Shown here: positions 35,925 through 46,213 of the stretch, piece by piece
Position numbering within the stretch: position 1 is the first letter of the stretch
Layout: the number at the start of each line of letters is the position of its first letter
Source of the DNA: Prochlorococcus sp. AG-363-P01
Lineage (GTDB): Bacteria; Cyanobacteriota; Cyanobacteriia; PCC-6307; Cyanobiaceae
Assembly (NCBI GenBank): GCA_003278225.1
Contig: QCGC01000006.1
Coordinates: 1-64,000 of the forward strand
Direction: 5' to 3'
DNA length: 64,000 nt
The notes under the pieces: model-generated
Database searches by the model: none
What the model saw: the letters and a program-made list of their open reading frames with translations, nothing else
Told to the model about the DNA's origin: nothing
Program-made: the position numbers and the translations under genes

Positions 35925-37304
35925 TCAAGCTTCAATTCTTCTACGCCACTCAAGCAATTGTTCTTGAACTCGATCAAAGCCAGTGCCTCCTTCACTGAGC
36001 CTTGAGGCAACCACTTGTTCAGGAGCAAGTTTTGCGAAAATATCCTCATCAAAAGCAGAATCAATTTCACGCCATTGTTCAAGAGTTAAATCCCTCAACA
36101 AAATTCCTTTTTCCAAAGATTCCTTAACTAATTGTCCAACTTTTTGATAAGCCTCCCTAAAAGGCAAGCCTTTTGCAACTAAATAATCTGCAACATCTGT
36201 TGCATTTGAAAAATCTGTCTTAACTGCACTCGCCAATCTTTCAGGACAAAACTCTAAGCCTTCCTCCATCAAAATTGACATTGCCTCCAAAGAGTTTCTT
36301 ACAGTTAAAACCGTATCAAAAAGAGCCTCTTTATCTTCTTGAAAATCCTTATTATATGAAAGTGGAAGACCCTTAATCATAGTCAATAAACCTTGCAAAT
36401 GTCCAAAAACTCTGCCGCATTTACCTCGTACCAACTCAGGGACATCAGGATTCTTCTTCTGGGGCATTAAACTACTACCAGTAGCACAACGATCTGTTAA
36501 ACGAACAAAAGCAAATTCCTCAGAAGCCCAAAAAATTACTTCCTCAGCTAAACGACTCAAATGCGCCATCAACAATGACATCGCAGCCGCAAATTCAACT
36601 GTAAAATCACGATCACTAACTGCATCTAAACTATTTGCATATATTTTTGAAAACCCTAATATTTTTGCTGTTTGACGTCGATCAATGGGAATTGATGTTC
36701 CCGCCAAAGCTGCAGCTCCTAGAGGACAAATATCAACTCTTTTCCTTACATCTTTTAAACGTTCTCGATCTCTTTGACTCATCTCTACATAAGCAAGTAA
36801 ATGATGAGCAAGAGACAAAGGTTGTGCACGTTGTAAATGTGTATAGCCAGGAATAAGCGTATGCAAATGTTCTTCAGCCTGATTCAAAAGTGCACTTTGA
36901 AACCGTTTTAAATAAGAGTCAAATTCATCTATTTGTCTTCGCAACCATAACCTTAAATCAGTACCTACTTGATCATTACGACTTCGTCCAGTATGAAGTT
37001 TTTTAGCAACAGATCCTAACAATTCTATTAAGCGTCTTTCAACAGCAAAGTGAACATCTTCATCTAGCAAATTTCCTTTAAAAATCCCATTAGATGCCTC
37101 ACTACGAATTTTTTCTAAACCATCTACAAGTTGTTTCGCTTCTTTTTTAGTGATTACTCCACATTGTCCAAGCATATTTGCATGGGCAATAGAACCGTCT
37201 AAATCTTCCTGCAAAAGATTTATATCAAATTCAATGGAAGCGTTAAAGCGCTGAATGACAGGATTTAATCCTTTTTCAAACCGATTACTCCAGACTTTTG
37301 ACAA
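35925..37304 (-). CDS. argH: argininosuccinate lyase
   Basis: ArgH makes arginine and fumarate from argininosuccinate. The 459-residue protein has the fumarase/aspartase fold. Seen are D-V-H-F-A-V-E near 85, the [10 protein letters not shown] segment, the T-H-L-Q-R-A-Q-P motif, and the signature loop [12 protein letters not shown] near 280 with its catalytic Ser. The best start is TTG 37304 (M-S-K-V-W-S-N-R-F); no ATG precedes it in frame. It lies at the end of the leftward DUF502-nusB-ftsY-phosphatase-argH set. Confidence 0.95.
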   Translation of the reverse strand: MSKVWSNRFEKGLNPVIQRFNASIEFDINLLQEDLDGSIAHANMLGQCGVITKKEAKQLVDGLEKIRSEASNGIFKGNLLDEDVHFAVERRLIELLGSVAKKLHTGRSRNDQVGTDLRLWLRRQIDEFDSYLKRFQSALLNQAEEHLHTLIPGYTHLQRAQPLSLAHHLLAYVEMSQRDRERLKDVRKRVDICPLGAAALAGTSIPIDRRQTAKILGFSKIYANSLDAVSDRDFTVEFAAAMSLLMAHLSRLAEEVIFWASEEFAFVRLTDRCATGSSLMPQKKNPDVPELVRGKCGRVFGHLQGLLTMIKGLPLSYNKDFQEDKEALFDTVLTVRNSLEAMSILMEEGLEFCPERLASAVKTDFSNATDVADYLVAKGLPFREAYQKVGQLVKESLEKGILLRDLTLEQWREIDSAFDEDIFAKLAPEQVVASRLSEGGTGFDRVQEQLLEWRRRIEA

Positions 37305-37363
37305 TTCACTATTCCAGCTATTTACCTAATAAAGCAGCTTAAGAAGAACTTGTCAGGAAAAAC

Positions 37364-38761
37364 CTAATTTACAGTAGGAAGTTTCAACCCATCATCGACT
37401 TTTAAAAGAACCATCGAGGCATCATCTTCCAAATGGTGATCAATACCAACAAAATGATCTAAACGAGAAAAAAGCTGATCCAAAATTGCTTGTGCACCAA
37501 TACCACTTCTACAAGACTCTTCCAAAATCTTGATTAAACGGGCTTCATTAAAACGCTCTCCTGTCATGCCAGGGGCTTCTGTCACGCCATCTGTGTAATA
37601 CAAAAGAACATCACCAGGCTGCAACTCAATCGAACCACAGCCATAATTCGCATCAAATTGCAATCCAATCAAAAGGCCAGGAGCATCCAAACGTGAAATG
37701 CTTCTTTGTTCTGCTCGCCATAACAAAGGGGGGTTATGTGCTGCATTTGCATATCGCAACCTCTTTGTACGAGGATCAAAATCTGAATAAAAAAGAGTAA
37801 TAAAACGATGAGAATGTTCCAAATCTACTTGGGCTAATTGATTGAGATCATGCAAAATTCGATCAGGTGGTAATCCACTCAAAACTTCAGCACGCAACAT
37901 CCCTCGAAGCATTGTCATTAAAAGCCCAGCAGGGACCCCTTTTCCCATCACATCACCAATTACTAAAGCCCAACGACCTTTTTCTCGACTCTTACCAATC
38001 AGCTCTGGACGTGTACACATAAAGTCGTAATAATCTCCTCCTACTTGAAAAGCAGGCCTACATCGAGCTGCCAACTCAATACCATCAATCACAGGACACC
38101 GATCAGGAAGCAACTGAGCCTGTATTTCAGCACCAATACTTAATTGCTGATCAACTCTTTCATGATTACGAATTGCTTGCAGAGTCTGATCATTTTCAAT
38201 AGCAACACCAGTGAGATCTGCTACTAATTGCAAATGACTTCGATGGACATCACTGAAAGAAAAAGTACTTTCAGAATCAAAAACATATAAGCGTCCTCTT
38301 TGTTGTCCTCTAACAATGATTGAGGTTGAAACAATACTAGCTTTAACCAAATAACGCTGAATCAAACGATCCATAGCAACTAACTGCATTGGATCCGCTC
38401 CAAAACCAACCGTTAAGCCTTGCTGAAAAGAAGATATTTTCCTAAGAAGTTCCTCATGCTGGTCAAGGGGAATTGCTTGAATCTGCTCTCGCCAAATACG
38501 TCCATCTGAATGAAAAGGCACCAACAAAGACCCCTGCACCCCTACCAAACGAGAAATTACTACTGGAACCAACTCAAGAAATCGTGCAACATTGGTGAAG
38601 CTTCGTAATGCGAAGCTCAATGAAGCCAACAGATCCTGATTAGACCGTTGTTCTATAGACAAACTCTCAAATAATTCTCTAAAAGCATCAGCAGTAGAGT
38701 GAGATTGCTGACTACTTTGTAATGAGGCCAGATTCTGAGGCCTTGGTGGTTTATTGCTCAC
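37364..38761 (-). CDS. RsbU-like PP2C/SpoIIE serine phosphatase with GAF-like domain
   Basis: This 465-residue protein has an N-terminal GAF-like sensor region (about 30-200) and a C-terminal SpoIIE-type PP2C domain (about 215-455). Phosphatase motifs include G-G-D-Y-Y-D-F, V-I-G-D-V-M-G-K-G-V-P-A-G-L and Y-Y-T-D-G-V-T-E-A, and E-D-D-A-S-M near the end holds a metal-binding Asp. Such proteins usually dephosphorylate anti-anti-sigma factors in partner-switching pathways. No such partner is encoded nearby, so the target is unknown. The start is GTG 38761. Confidence 0.9.
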   Translation of the reverse strand: MSNKPPRPQNLASLQSSQQSHSTADAFRELFESLSIEQRSNQDLLASLSFALRSFTNVARFLELVPVVISRLVGVQGSLLVPFHSDGRIWREQIQAIPLDQHEELLRKISSFQQGLTVGFGADPMQLVAMDRLIQRYLVKASIVSTSIIVRGQQRGRLYVFDSESTFSFSDVHRSHLQLVADLTGVAIENDQTLQAIRNHERVDQQLSIGAEIQAQLLPDRCPVIDGIELAARCRPAFQVGGDYYDFMCTRPELIGKSREKGRWALVIGDVMGKGVPAGLLMTMLRGMLRAEVLSGLPPDRILHDLNQLAQVDLEHSHRFITLFYSDFDPRTKRLRYANAAHNPPLLWRAEQRSISRLDAPGLLIGLQFDANYGCGSIELQPGDVLLYYTDGVTEAPGMTGERFNEARLIKILEESCRSGIGAQAILDQLFSRLDHFVGIDHHLEDDASMVLLKVDDGLKLPTVN

Positions 38762-38822
38762 AGCAAAACCACAGAAGCGTTTAAAAACTTAGCAAAATCT
38801 ACAAAAATAGTTATTAAAAAGT

Positions 38823-40160
38823 TCACCTTTTTGCTAAAAGAGCTTCAACAAATTCAAAACTTTTAAAAGGTCTTAAGTCTCGAATACCTTCACCAGCACC
38901 GATAAATCGAATAGGTAAATTAGTTTCTGAGGCAACAGCCAAAGCAACTCCACCTCTAGAGGTCCCATCCAATTTGGTAATAACAACCCCAGTTAAACTT
39001 GCAGATTTAGCAAATGCCATGGCCTGGCGCAAGCCATTTTGGCCTTGACTGGAATCAAGAACCAATAAAGATTCCACTCGCGCTTCTGGTGCAAGGCGAT
39101 CGATAATTTTCCGAACCTTTTGCAATTCCTCCATCAAATTATGTTTTGTTTGTAATCGCCCGGCTGTATCAACCAACAATAAATCGACTCCCTTAGATTG
39201 TGCAGCACCAATTGCATCAAAAACAACAGCTGCCGGATCAGCATTAGCACTCTCATTTGCAATAACTGAAATACCACTCCTGTCACCCCAAATTTTTACT
39301 TGCTGGACTGCAGCAGCTCTAAAAGTATCTGCAGCAGCTATCAAAGCTGAATACCCACTCCTAACTGCAAGATTTGCCAGCTTTCCAAGAGTTGTTGTTT
39401 TTCCAACACCATTCACCCCAACAAGCAACCAGATATTTAAACAACCCTTTTCAGGGGAAAGAAGTTCAGACCCTGTCGATTTAATTGGAGCATCCAAAAC
39501 CTCTACTAATTTTTCTTTAAGAAAACGCAATCCTTCATTAGCATCGACAACTTCCAGATTTAAACGCTGGCGTAAAGCATCCAGTATTTGATCCGTTGCA
39601 GCAACTCCTGCATCAGCCCTTAAAAGTAAAGTTTCCAAATCATCAACTTCTTCAGTTGTTAAAGGATCATCTCCGAGTTTTTCTAATAAGCCAGTAACAA
39701 AATTTTGACGTGATTTTTCAAGGCCTTTTCTTAAGCGAGTCAACCAATCTATTTCCTCTATAGAAACTTCTTTTGCTTTCAAGCCTTGAGCAGAAAGAAC
39801 CTCAGACGACCAAGTAAACGCATCATCAAAATCTCCAAGCACATTATCCTCCCCTTGAGAAAAACTAGAAGATTTATCAGGATATTTATCTGACTTTAAA
39901 TTTTTCTCAGTATTAATAGTTTCGGCTTCATTATTCCTTTCGTTCTCATTGTTTTCCTCCTGCTTAGATTCAGAAATGTCTTTAAGACTTTGCTGTTCTT
40001 TTAATTTTGCATATGCTTCTTTTGCCCATTTCAATGGATCTTCTTCACCAGGTGAACTGTCAATATCCTTTTCTTGATCATTAAGAATACCATCCTGTTC
40101 AACTAGTCCCTTATTCTCCAAGGACTGAACATTTTGTCGCTTAAATTCATCGTATACCAT
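38823..40160 (-). CDS. ftsY: signal recognition particle receptor FtsY
   Basis: FtsY is the SRP receptor GTPase for membrane-protein targeting. It is 445 residues: a long acidic, repetitive N-terminal A domain (about 1-135), then the N domain and the G domain. G motifs are G-V-N-G-V-G-K-T-T-T (G1), D-T-F-R-A-A-A (G2), D-T-A-G-R-L-Q (G3) and T-K-L-D-G-T-S-R-G-G (G4), with G-A-G-E-G-I-R-D-L-R-P-F at the end. The ATG shares one base with the nusB stop, so they are co-translated. Confidence 0.96.
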   Translation of the reverse strand: MVYDEFKRQNVQSLENKGLVEQDGILNDQEKDIDSSPGEEDPLKWAKEAYAKLKEQQSLKDISESKQEENNENERNNEAETINTEKNLKSDKYPDKSSSFSQGEDNVLGDFDDAFTWSSEVLSAQGLKAKEVSIEEIDWLTRLRKGLEKSRQNFVTGLLEKLGDDPLTTEEVDDLETLLLRADAGVAATDQILDALRQRLNLEVVDANEGLRFLKEKLVEVLDAPIKSTGSELLSPEKGCLNIWLLVGVNGVGKTTTLGKLANLAVRSGYSALIAAADTFRAAAVQQVKIWGDRSGISVIANESANADPAAVVFDAIGAAQSKGVDLLLVDTAGRLQTKHNLMEELQKVRKIIDRLAPEARVESLLVLDSSQGQNGLRQAMAFAKSASLTGVVITKLDGTSRGGVALAVASETNLPIRFIGAGEGIRDLRPFKSFEFVEALLAKR

Positions 40161-40798
40161 TAGCTAATAGTTGAATTATATGAATTTTGCAATCTTCTCA
40201 AAACCCCATTAATCATGCGTCGACCTTGCTCATCGCTATAACGATGAGCAAGGTCGACAGCTTCGTTACAAGCAACTGCAACAGGTGTTTCAAAGTCAAA
40301 TAAATCAACAAATGCCAATCTCAATATATCCCTATCAATACGAGGTAATCGTTTTAATCTCCAACCTTCCATGACTGAATCAATACGAGCATCAATATTA
40401 ATCCTTTGCTGAAAAACTAAAGTTACACGTTTCATTGCTCCTTGTCGTATTTCTTCTTGATCACTAAGAACTAACAGATGAGGCAATTCCAAACTTGCTG
40501 AAAGAGCATTTAAAACATTTTCTGCTTCAACCAAAGAAGAATTTAAATATTTTCGAATACTTTGAAGAGAATTTTTATCAAGATCTTGTAATTCCGTTTC
40601 TATTAAATGTTGGTGAGCAGTTTCTAATTTTTCAGCAGAGCTATCAAGACCTTCACGACAATGATCCATCAAACTTTGGATGGCCTGATTTAAAAGACCT
40701 TCCAAGGACATTGATTCTATGTCTTTAATATGATTCTCAGAAATTTGACCCAATATCAAAAGAGCCAACTCACGCGAAATAGATCTAGACTGAATCAT
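40160..40798 (-). CDS. nusB: transcription antitermination protein NusB
   Basis: NusB binds boxA RNA with S10 in rRNA antitermination. The NusB helical fold is split here: an R-E-L-A-L-L-I-L-G-Q-I start, then an insertion of about 70 residues, then the conserved C-terminal part. That part has V-M-E-G-W-R-L-K-R-L-P-R-I-D-R-D-I-L-R-L-A, P-V-A-V-A-C-N-E-A-V-D-L-A-H-R-Y-S and F/I-N-G-V-L motifs. At 212 residues it is longer than the about 140 of E. coli, as is usual in cyanobacteria. It follows DUF502 by 23 bp and overlaps ftsY by one base. Confidence 0.92.
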   Translation of the reverse strand: MIQSRSISRELALLILGQISENHIKDIESMSLEGLLNQAIQSLMDHCREGLDSSAEKLETAHQHLIETELQDLDKNSLQSIRKYLNSSLVEAENVLNALSASLELPHLLVLSDQEEIRQGAMKRVTLVFQQRINIDARIDSVMEGWRLKRLPRIDRDILRLAFVDLFDFETPVAVACNEAVDLAHRYSDEQGRRMINGVLRRLQNSYNSTIS

Positions 40799-40821
40799 CT
40801 CAACAAGCTAATTAAAAATTT

Positions 40822-41631
40822 TCAACTCTGAGAGGAAGCTGAAGAAGTTGCTGGAGTGGTTGACCTTAATTGTGCAAAAAGGCTTGAAAAGCTGCGATTA
40901 GCTGTAACCTCACGCTCATCTGGATTAACTATTCCTGCAGAGATAATAGTTCTAAAAGCATCCTCAACCGAAATATTTAAATCCTTCACAGAAGATTCAG
41001 GAACAAGTGTATACCAACCAGTTGTTGGATTTGGAGCAGTTGGAATAAATACACTTAACAAGGGTTCATTCAACTCTGGCTGTAAAGAAGGGCCTACCAA
41101 GCCAGTTACAAAGCCAACACTAAATAAACCTTCACGTGGATATTCCACCAAAACAACCCTCCTAAATCTAGTCGAGTTATCTCTGAGAAAAGTTTCCAAA
41201 AGTTGCTTCAGAGTTTTATAAACTGAACCAGCAAAAGGAATACGAGACAAAGTTCCTTCCCCAAATTCCAACAACCAACGACCTACAAAATTACGCGCCA
41301 TTAAACCAATCAACAGTATTCCTAATAGAGGAACCGTCAAACCCAAAGCAAGATTGATCAAATCTTGCAAAAGAGGATTCAGAGTTATAAAAGGGTTTAA
41401 TTGCTTTGGAATAGATGTAAGAAAAGCCAGAACAAAGCGACTAACAACCGTAGAAAGCCAAATAGTTGTGGCCAATGGAATTACAACTAGCAATCCTGCT
41501 ATCAGGTCATTCTTAAGATCTTGCTGAAGCCTTGAGGCTAAAGGAAGATCAGGTCTGGGAGTTGACTGAACCAAGAACCTTTTTTTCCTGTCTCTATTTA
41601 TTTCACTAAGGATACAATTTTTCTTTACCAA
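40822..41631 (-). CDS. DUF502 membrane protein
   Basis: This protein of about 269 residues matches the DUF502 family, whose function is unknown. It has two membrane helices: L-I-A-G-L-L-V-V-I-P-L-A-T-T-I-W near 43-60 and a second near 95-115. The G-W-Y-T-L-V-P segment and the P-T-A-P-N-P-T-T-G motif follow in the soluble part. The longest start is TTG 41631; no ATG occurs before the first helix, so the true start is uncertain. It is first in a leftward set with nusB and ftsY and is divergent from queG. Confidence 0.87.
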   Translation of the reverse strand: MVKKNCILSEINRDRKKRFLVQSTPRPDLPLASRLQQDLKNDLIAGLLVVIPLATTIWLSTVVSRFVLAFLTSIPKQLNPFITLNPLLQDLINLALGLTVPLLGILLIGLMARNFVGRWLLEFGEGTLSRIPFAGSVYKTLKQLLETFLRDNSTRFRRVVLVEYPREGLFSVGFVTGLVGPSLQPELNEPLLSVFIPTAPNPTTGWYTLVPESSVKDLNISVEDAFRTIISAGIVNPDEREVTANRSFSSLFAQLRSTTPATSSASSQS

Positions 41632-41793
41632 AAAAGTGATAAAAGGACACTAGTAAAGCCAGTTCACACAAAAATCAAAGAATATGGCTGGAAACTACCT
41701 TTAAAAGGTGATTTGAAACCAGGAAAGCAGAAAAAATCAACTGATTTTTTGAGTAAGCAGGGTAACAATGCAGATATCTAGCGATATTTTGTT

Positions 41794-42768
41794 TTGAAAA
41801 GCATCAAAACACAAAAGCAATTATCACAAAAACTCAAAGAAGAAGCGTTCAAACAAGGCTTCAACGCAGTTGGAATTGCCAAGGTTCCAGGAAGTGAGCT
41901 AATAGAGCTTCGAACAGCCGCTCTACAACGTTGGCTAGAAGCTGGACATCAAGGCGAAATGCATTGGATGGCTGCACCACGCAGACAAAAAATTGAAAGT
42001 CTTCTAAAAGGAGTTAAAAGTCTTTTAGCAGTAGGTCTTAATTACTATGTTGAAGCAGATAAAAATCCCAAAGCTTTATCAATAGCTCGTTACGCATGGG
42101 GTAAGGATTACCACAAAATTATCAAAAAAAGACTAAAGCATGTTGGAGAATGGCTGACAAATGAAAGACCTGATTGTGAATGGAAAATTTGTGTTGATTC
42201 AGAACCCTTATTAGATAAAGCTTGGGCAGAGGAAGCTGGTCTCGGATGGATTAGTAAAAATAGTAATCTAATAAACAAAGAATTTGGCTCATGGCTTTTT
42301 TTAGGACATCTATTGTGCACTGAACCATTAGAAGCAGATAAACCAGCTAAACCTCTATGTGGAAGATGCAAAGCTTGTCTAGAAGCATGTCCTACAAAAG
42401 CTATAAAGGAACCATTCGTAATCAATTCCCAACTTTGCCTTGCTTATCACACGCTTGAAAACCGAACATTAAAACTACCTACACAAATCACTAAATCATT
42501 AAATCCATGGATTGCTGGTTGTGATATATGTCAAGAAGTTTGTCCATGGAATCACAGAAAACAAAAAAGCAGTCAAGATCGAGATGTACAACCACAAAAT
42601 TGGATATTTGAAATAACCAAAAAGAACATTTTCAGTTGGAATGAACAAACCTGGAATCAAAACCTTAAAGACTCTACTCTTAAGAGAGTTAAACCTTGGA
42701 TGTGGCGACGAAACGCTCAAGCAATAGAAGATGCAATTTCTTTCAATAAAAAACAACTAAAGCAATGA
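41794..42768 (+). CDS. queG: epoxyqueuosine reductase QueG
   Basis: QueG reduces epoxyqueuosine to queuosine in tRNA, using cobalamin and two 4Fe-4S clusters. It is 324 residues. The N-terminal domain has the G-E-M-H-W-M segment and an A-R-Y-A-W-G-K-D-Y-H motif. The clusters are bound by C-G-R-C-K-A-C-L-E-A-C-P and C-D-I-C-Q-E-V-C-P-W-N. The protein stops about 70 residues after the second cluster, so it is the short form without HEAT repeats. The start is TTG 41794. The stop lies one base before the TPR gene start. Confidence 0.95.
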   Translation: MKSIKTQKQLSQKLKEEAFKQGFNAVGIAKVPGSELIELRTAALQRWLEAGHQGEMHWMAAPRRQKIESLLKGVKSLLAVGLNYYVEADKNPKALSIARYAWGKDYHKIIKKRLKHVGEWLTNERPDCEWKICVDSEPLLDKAWAEEAGLGWISKNSNLINKEFGSWLFLGHLLCTEPLEADKPAKPLCGRCKACLEACPTKAIKEPFVINSQLCLAYHTLENRTLKLPTQITKSLNPWIAGCDICQEVCPWNHRKQKSSQDRDVQPQNWIFEITKKNIFSWNEQTWNQNLKDSTLKRVKPWMWRRNAQAIEDAISFNKKQLKQ

Positions 42769-42769
42769 A

Positions 42770-43648
42770 ATGACAAAAAACTCTCGAGGAAATTATCTAT
42801 TTAAATATTGGTCTATTATTACTGGAATTGGAATAAGTATTTTTCTTAATAATCCTGCAATTGCTTTTGTTCCTTATGTTTTTGAACCTAATCAAGAAAA
42901 TTTAGAGAAAACAAGCATTGAGATTGGAAAAACCGCAGCAAAGTTAATTTATTTTAGTCAGCTAAAAGAAGCTAACCAGTTGGCAGAATTAGCAGTAAAA
43001 ATCAACCCAAACGATGAAAGGCTCTGGTCAATTCTTGCTGAAGCACAAATTAAAAGCGGTTTATTAAAAGAAGCTAGCTTTTCACTTGCAAAAGCAAAAA
43101 CACTTAACCCTAAGAACGCAAAGCTTTGGTTTGCCGAAGGAACTTTAAAGTTACAACAAAATAAACTTAAAAAAGCAATTGCATTAATTGAAAAAGGATT
43201 AAGTATTGAACCTAAAAATGCCTATGCTTACTTTCAGCTAGGAAATGCAAGAATAATGGAATTTAATCTTAGACTTGCATTAGAAGCATTTGAAAGAGCT
43301 ATAAGTTTAGAATCTACTTTTTGGGAAGCTATTAATAATAAAGGCATTGTTCTTTTTGAAATGGGAAGTCCACAGAAAGCGATTATTTCTTGGCGTAATG
43401 CTCTCTATATAACCAAAAATCCAGAGCCAATGCTTGCACTTGCAGCGGCACTCTATCAAATAAAAAATAACAACCAAGAGTCACTAGAACTAGCAAAAGA
43501 AGCTCTTAGTCAAAACCCTAATTATGTCTCTTCAAAGTATCAAAAAGAACAGCTTTGGGGGTATAAACTGCAACAAGCAACTAAAGAACTCTTAGAAAGT
43601 CCTGACTTGAAGTATGACGTAAGCAGAGCATTAGAAAACTCTAACTAA
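42770..43648 (+). CDS. exported TPR-repeat protein
   Basis: This 292-residue protein has an N-terminal signal or anchor (I-I-T-G-I-G-I-S-I-F-L after a basic start, ending near A-I-A-F). Five or so tetratricopeptide repeats follow from about residue 65, with typical W-x-x-L-A/G-x-x-x-x-x-x-G and N-P-K/D-N-A segments. It probably sits in the periplasm or thylakoid lumen as a scaffold. Its start is one base after the queG stop, and the parC-like gene starts 84 bp downstream. The partner is unknown. Confidence 0.85.
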   Translation: MTKNSRGNYLFKYWSIITGIGISIFLNNPAIAFVPYVFEPNQENLEKTSIEIGKTAAKLIYFSQLKEANQLAELAVKINPNDERLWSILAEAQIKSGLLKEASFSLAKAKTLNPKNAKLWFAEGTLKLQQNKLKKAIALIEKGLSIEPKNAYAYFQLGNARIMEFNLRLALEAFERAISLESTFWEAINNKGIVLFEMGSPQKAIISWRNALYITKNPEPMLALAAALYQIKNNNQESLELAKEALSQNPNYVSSKYQKEQLWGYKLQQATKELLESPDLKYDVSRALENSN

Positions 43649-43732
43649 AAGATTGAATCATGAAAAAAAGACTTGTAAGAATCCAATAGCTAAGTAGGCT
43701 GTTCCCTATTCGCCCTCTAATCCCTAACTTGG

Positions 43733-46213
43733 ATGGCCGAGGAGCGCCTACAACCTATTTCCCTGCATCAAGAGATGCAGCGCTCTTATCTCGAATACGC
43801 AATGAGCGTAATCGTTGGGAGAGCTTTGCCTGATGTGCGAGATGGTCTCAAGCCTGTTCAGAGACGCATTCTTTTCGCAATGTATGAACTTGGTCTAACT
43901 CCAGATCGACCTTATAGAAAATGTGCCCGAGTTGTAGGAGATGTATTAGGTAAATACCATCCTCACGGCGATCAGGCTGTTTATGATGCACTAGTACGTT
44001 TAGTCCAAACTTTTTCAAGTCGTTATCCCATTCTTGATGGGCATGGAAATTTTGGATCAGTAGATGATGATCCACCTGCAGCAATGCGATATACAGAAAC
44101 ACGCTTAGCGCCAATCGCTCATCAAGCTTTATTGAATGAAATTGGATATAAAACAGTTACTTTTTCCCCAAACTTTGATGGTTCACAGCAAGAACCATCA
44201 GTTCTTCCAGCACAATTACCATTTTTACTATTAAACGGATGTTCAGGAATTGCAGTAGGAATGGCAACAAATATTCCACCGCATAATCTTAATGAAGTCG
44301 TAGATGGAGTTATCGCTTTAATAAAAAAACCAGACTTATCAGACCAAGAACTAATGAGAATTATTCCTGGTCCTGACTTTCCTACAGGAGGTGAAATTCT
44401 TTTAGGAAGTGGAATAAAAGAAACATATATAAAAGGTAAAGGAAGTATTCCAATGCGCGGTTTAGCTCATATAGAAGAAATTCAACCTGGTAAAGGAAAG
44501 CATAAAAGAAATGCAATTATTGTTACTGAATTACCTTTTCAACTTAGTAAGGCTGGATGGATAGAAAAATTAGCCGAATTAGTTAATGGTGGGAAAATAA
44601 ATGGTATTGCAGATATTAGAGATGAAAGTGATCGAGATGGCATGAGAGTTGTTGTTGAGCTCAGAAGAGATGCAATGTCTGAACAAATCTTAAAAGAATT
44701 ACAAAGAAAAACTTCTTTACAAAGCAATTTTGGAGCGACCCTATTGGCTCTTGTTGACGGACAGCCAAAACAACTTTCATTAAAATTTTTATTAAAAGAA
44801 TTTATTGAATATAGAGAATTAACATTGATAAAAAGAACAAGATTCTTGCTTAAAAAAACATTAGATCGCTTAGAAATAGTTGATGGCTTAATCAAGGGAT
44901 TGAAAAATCTAAGAGCAACTATTCAAATGATCGAAACTGCAAAAGATGCTCACGAAGCAAAAACAAAACTAATTAGCAAATTAAACATAACTGACACACA
45001 AGCTGAAGCAATATTAGCAATGCCCCTCAGACGTTTAACAAGTCTTGAGCAAGAAAGTTTGCATAAAGAAGTAAAAGATCTAACTTTAACAAAAATAAAG
45101 CTTGAACTATTAATTCAAAATAGAGATAAATTGCTAAATACTTTAATTAAAGAATTAAAAGAAATAAAAAAACAATTCGGAAATAAGCGAAGAACTAAAC
45201 TCATAGAAGGTGGAGATCAACTTTTAGCAGAGAAAATTGCCCTGCAAAGACCAAATGCTGAATTACAAAGACAACAGGCTTTCGATGCATTACCTAGTGA
45301 AGGCAAGTTACTAATACAAAGTAATAATCAAGTCAAAATTATTAGTCCACAAACACTAGGAAGATTGCATTTAGATAAAAGTTCTCAGTTAGAAAAAGAC
45401 AGTTCTCCACCAATATTAGTTTGGCCTATTGAAGAAAAGCCAAAAATATTAGCAATAACAACAACTGGTCGTGTAGCATTAGTAAAATGGGAATTTGCAG
45501 GACAACAACCTGGTTTACTAGAAAAATTTCTTCCAGGAGGTCTTGAAGGCGAAAAAATACTAAATTTAATTCGACTGCCCAGTAATGAAAAACTTAGTTT
45601 AGGCTTATTAAGCACTGATGGAAGGTTTAAAAGACTTCCAATTGAAGAAGTAATGGAACTTTCTGGAAGAGCAGCAACAATACTCAAGCTAAAGGAAGGA
45701 GTCACACTAAATACAGCCTTACTTTGTGATCCTGAAGGAGAAGTAGCAATAATAAGTTCTTATGGAAGGATTTTACGACTTCAAGTGAATAACGAGTCGA
45801 TCCCGGTCATGGGAAAACTTGCACAAGGTCCTTTAATAATGAGAGTATTTCCAGGTGAACTCATAATAAGAGCAATATCAACCTGCAAAGATGAAGAGAA
45901 TGATTTAATCATTATGACGAAAAATGGTTTAATAAAAAAAATTAATTTAAAAAGAATTAGAAAGTGCTTAAAAGGTGATTTTGGTCAAATGTTAATAAAT
46001 CTAGATAATTCAAAAAGGTATTTTGATAGAGTAATTGATATGTTTAAAAGTAATTCAGTAGGGAGTGTAATGACAACAGAAAATAGAAGCGCTAGAATTT
46101 GTTTAGATGAGTTTAAACAATTAACAGTCGGAGAAGTCACTACAGATTTATTAACTTTAAAAGAAAATGAATATGTTGAAAAAGTTATACCACTAATTAG
46201 TCAAGAATCTTAG
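43733..46213 (+). CDS. parC: type II topoisomerase subunit A (ParC/GyrA-like)
   Basis: This 826-residue subunit cuts and rejoins DNA. The breakage-reunion domain has the catalytic Tyr120 in A-M-R-Y-T-E. The position of E. coli GyrA Ser83 is Gln81 in H-G-D-Q-A-V-Y-D. The C-terminal beta-propeller (about 520-820) carries repeats such as [11 protein letters not shown], but I find no GyrA-box (Q-R-R-G-G-x-G). That argues for a decatenating ParC-like enzyme rather than true gyrase. Picocyanobacterial annotations usually call this dnaN-proximal gene gyrA/parC, so the name stays tentative. It ends directly against purF. Confidence 0.9.
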   Translation: MAEERLQPISLHQEMQRSYLEYAMSVIVGRALPDVRDGLKPVQRRILFAMYELGLTPDRPYRKCARVVGDVLGKYHPHGDQAVYDALVRLVQTFSSRYPILDGHGNFGSVDDDPPAAMRYTETRLAPIAHQALLNEIGYKTVTFSPNFDGSQQEPSVLPAQLPFLLLNGCSGIAVGMATNIPPHNLNEVVDGVIALIKKPDLSDQELMRIIPGPDFPTGGEILLGSGIKETYIKGKGSIPMRGLAHIEEIQPGKGKHKRNAIIVTELPFQLSKAGWIEKLAELVNGGKINGIADIRDESDRDGMRVVVELRRDAMSEQILKELQRKTSLQSNFGATLLALVDGQPKQLSLKFLLKEFIEYRELTLIKRTRFLLKKTLDRLEIVDGLIKGLKNLRATIQMIETAKDAHEAKTKLISKLNITDTQAEAILAMPLRRLTSLEQESLHKEVKDLTLTKIKLELLIQNRDKLLNTLIKELKEIKKQFGNKRRTKLIEGGDQLLAEKIALQRPNAELQRQQAFDALPSEGKLLIQSNNQVKIISPQTLGRLHLDKSSQLEKDSSPPILVWPIEEKPKILAITTTGRVALVKWEFAGQQPGLLEKFLPGGLEGEKILNLIRLPSNEKLSLGLLSTDGRFKRLPIEEVMELSGRAATILKLKEGVTLNTALLCDPEGEVAIISSYGRILRLQVNNESIPVMGKLAQGPLIMRVFPGELIIRAISTCKDEENDLIIMTKNGLIKKINLKRIRKCLKGDFGQMLINLDNSKRYFDRVIDMFKSNSVGSVMTTENRSARICLDEFKQLTVGEVTTDLLTLKENEYVEKVIPLISQES

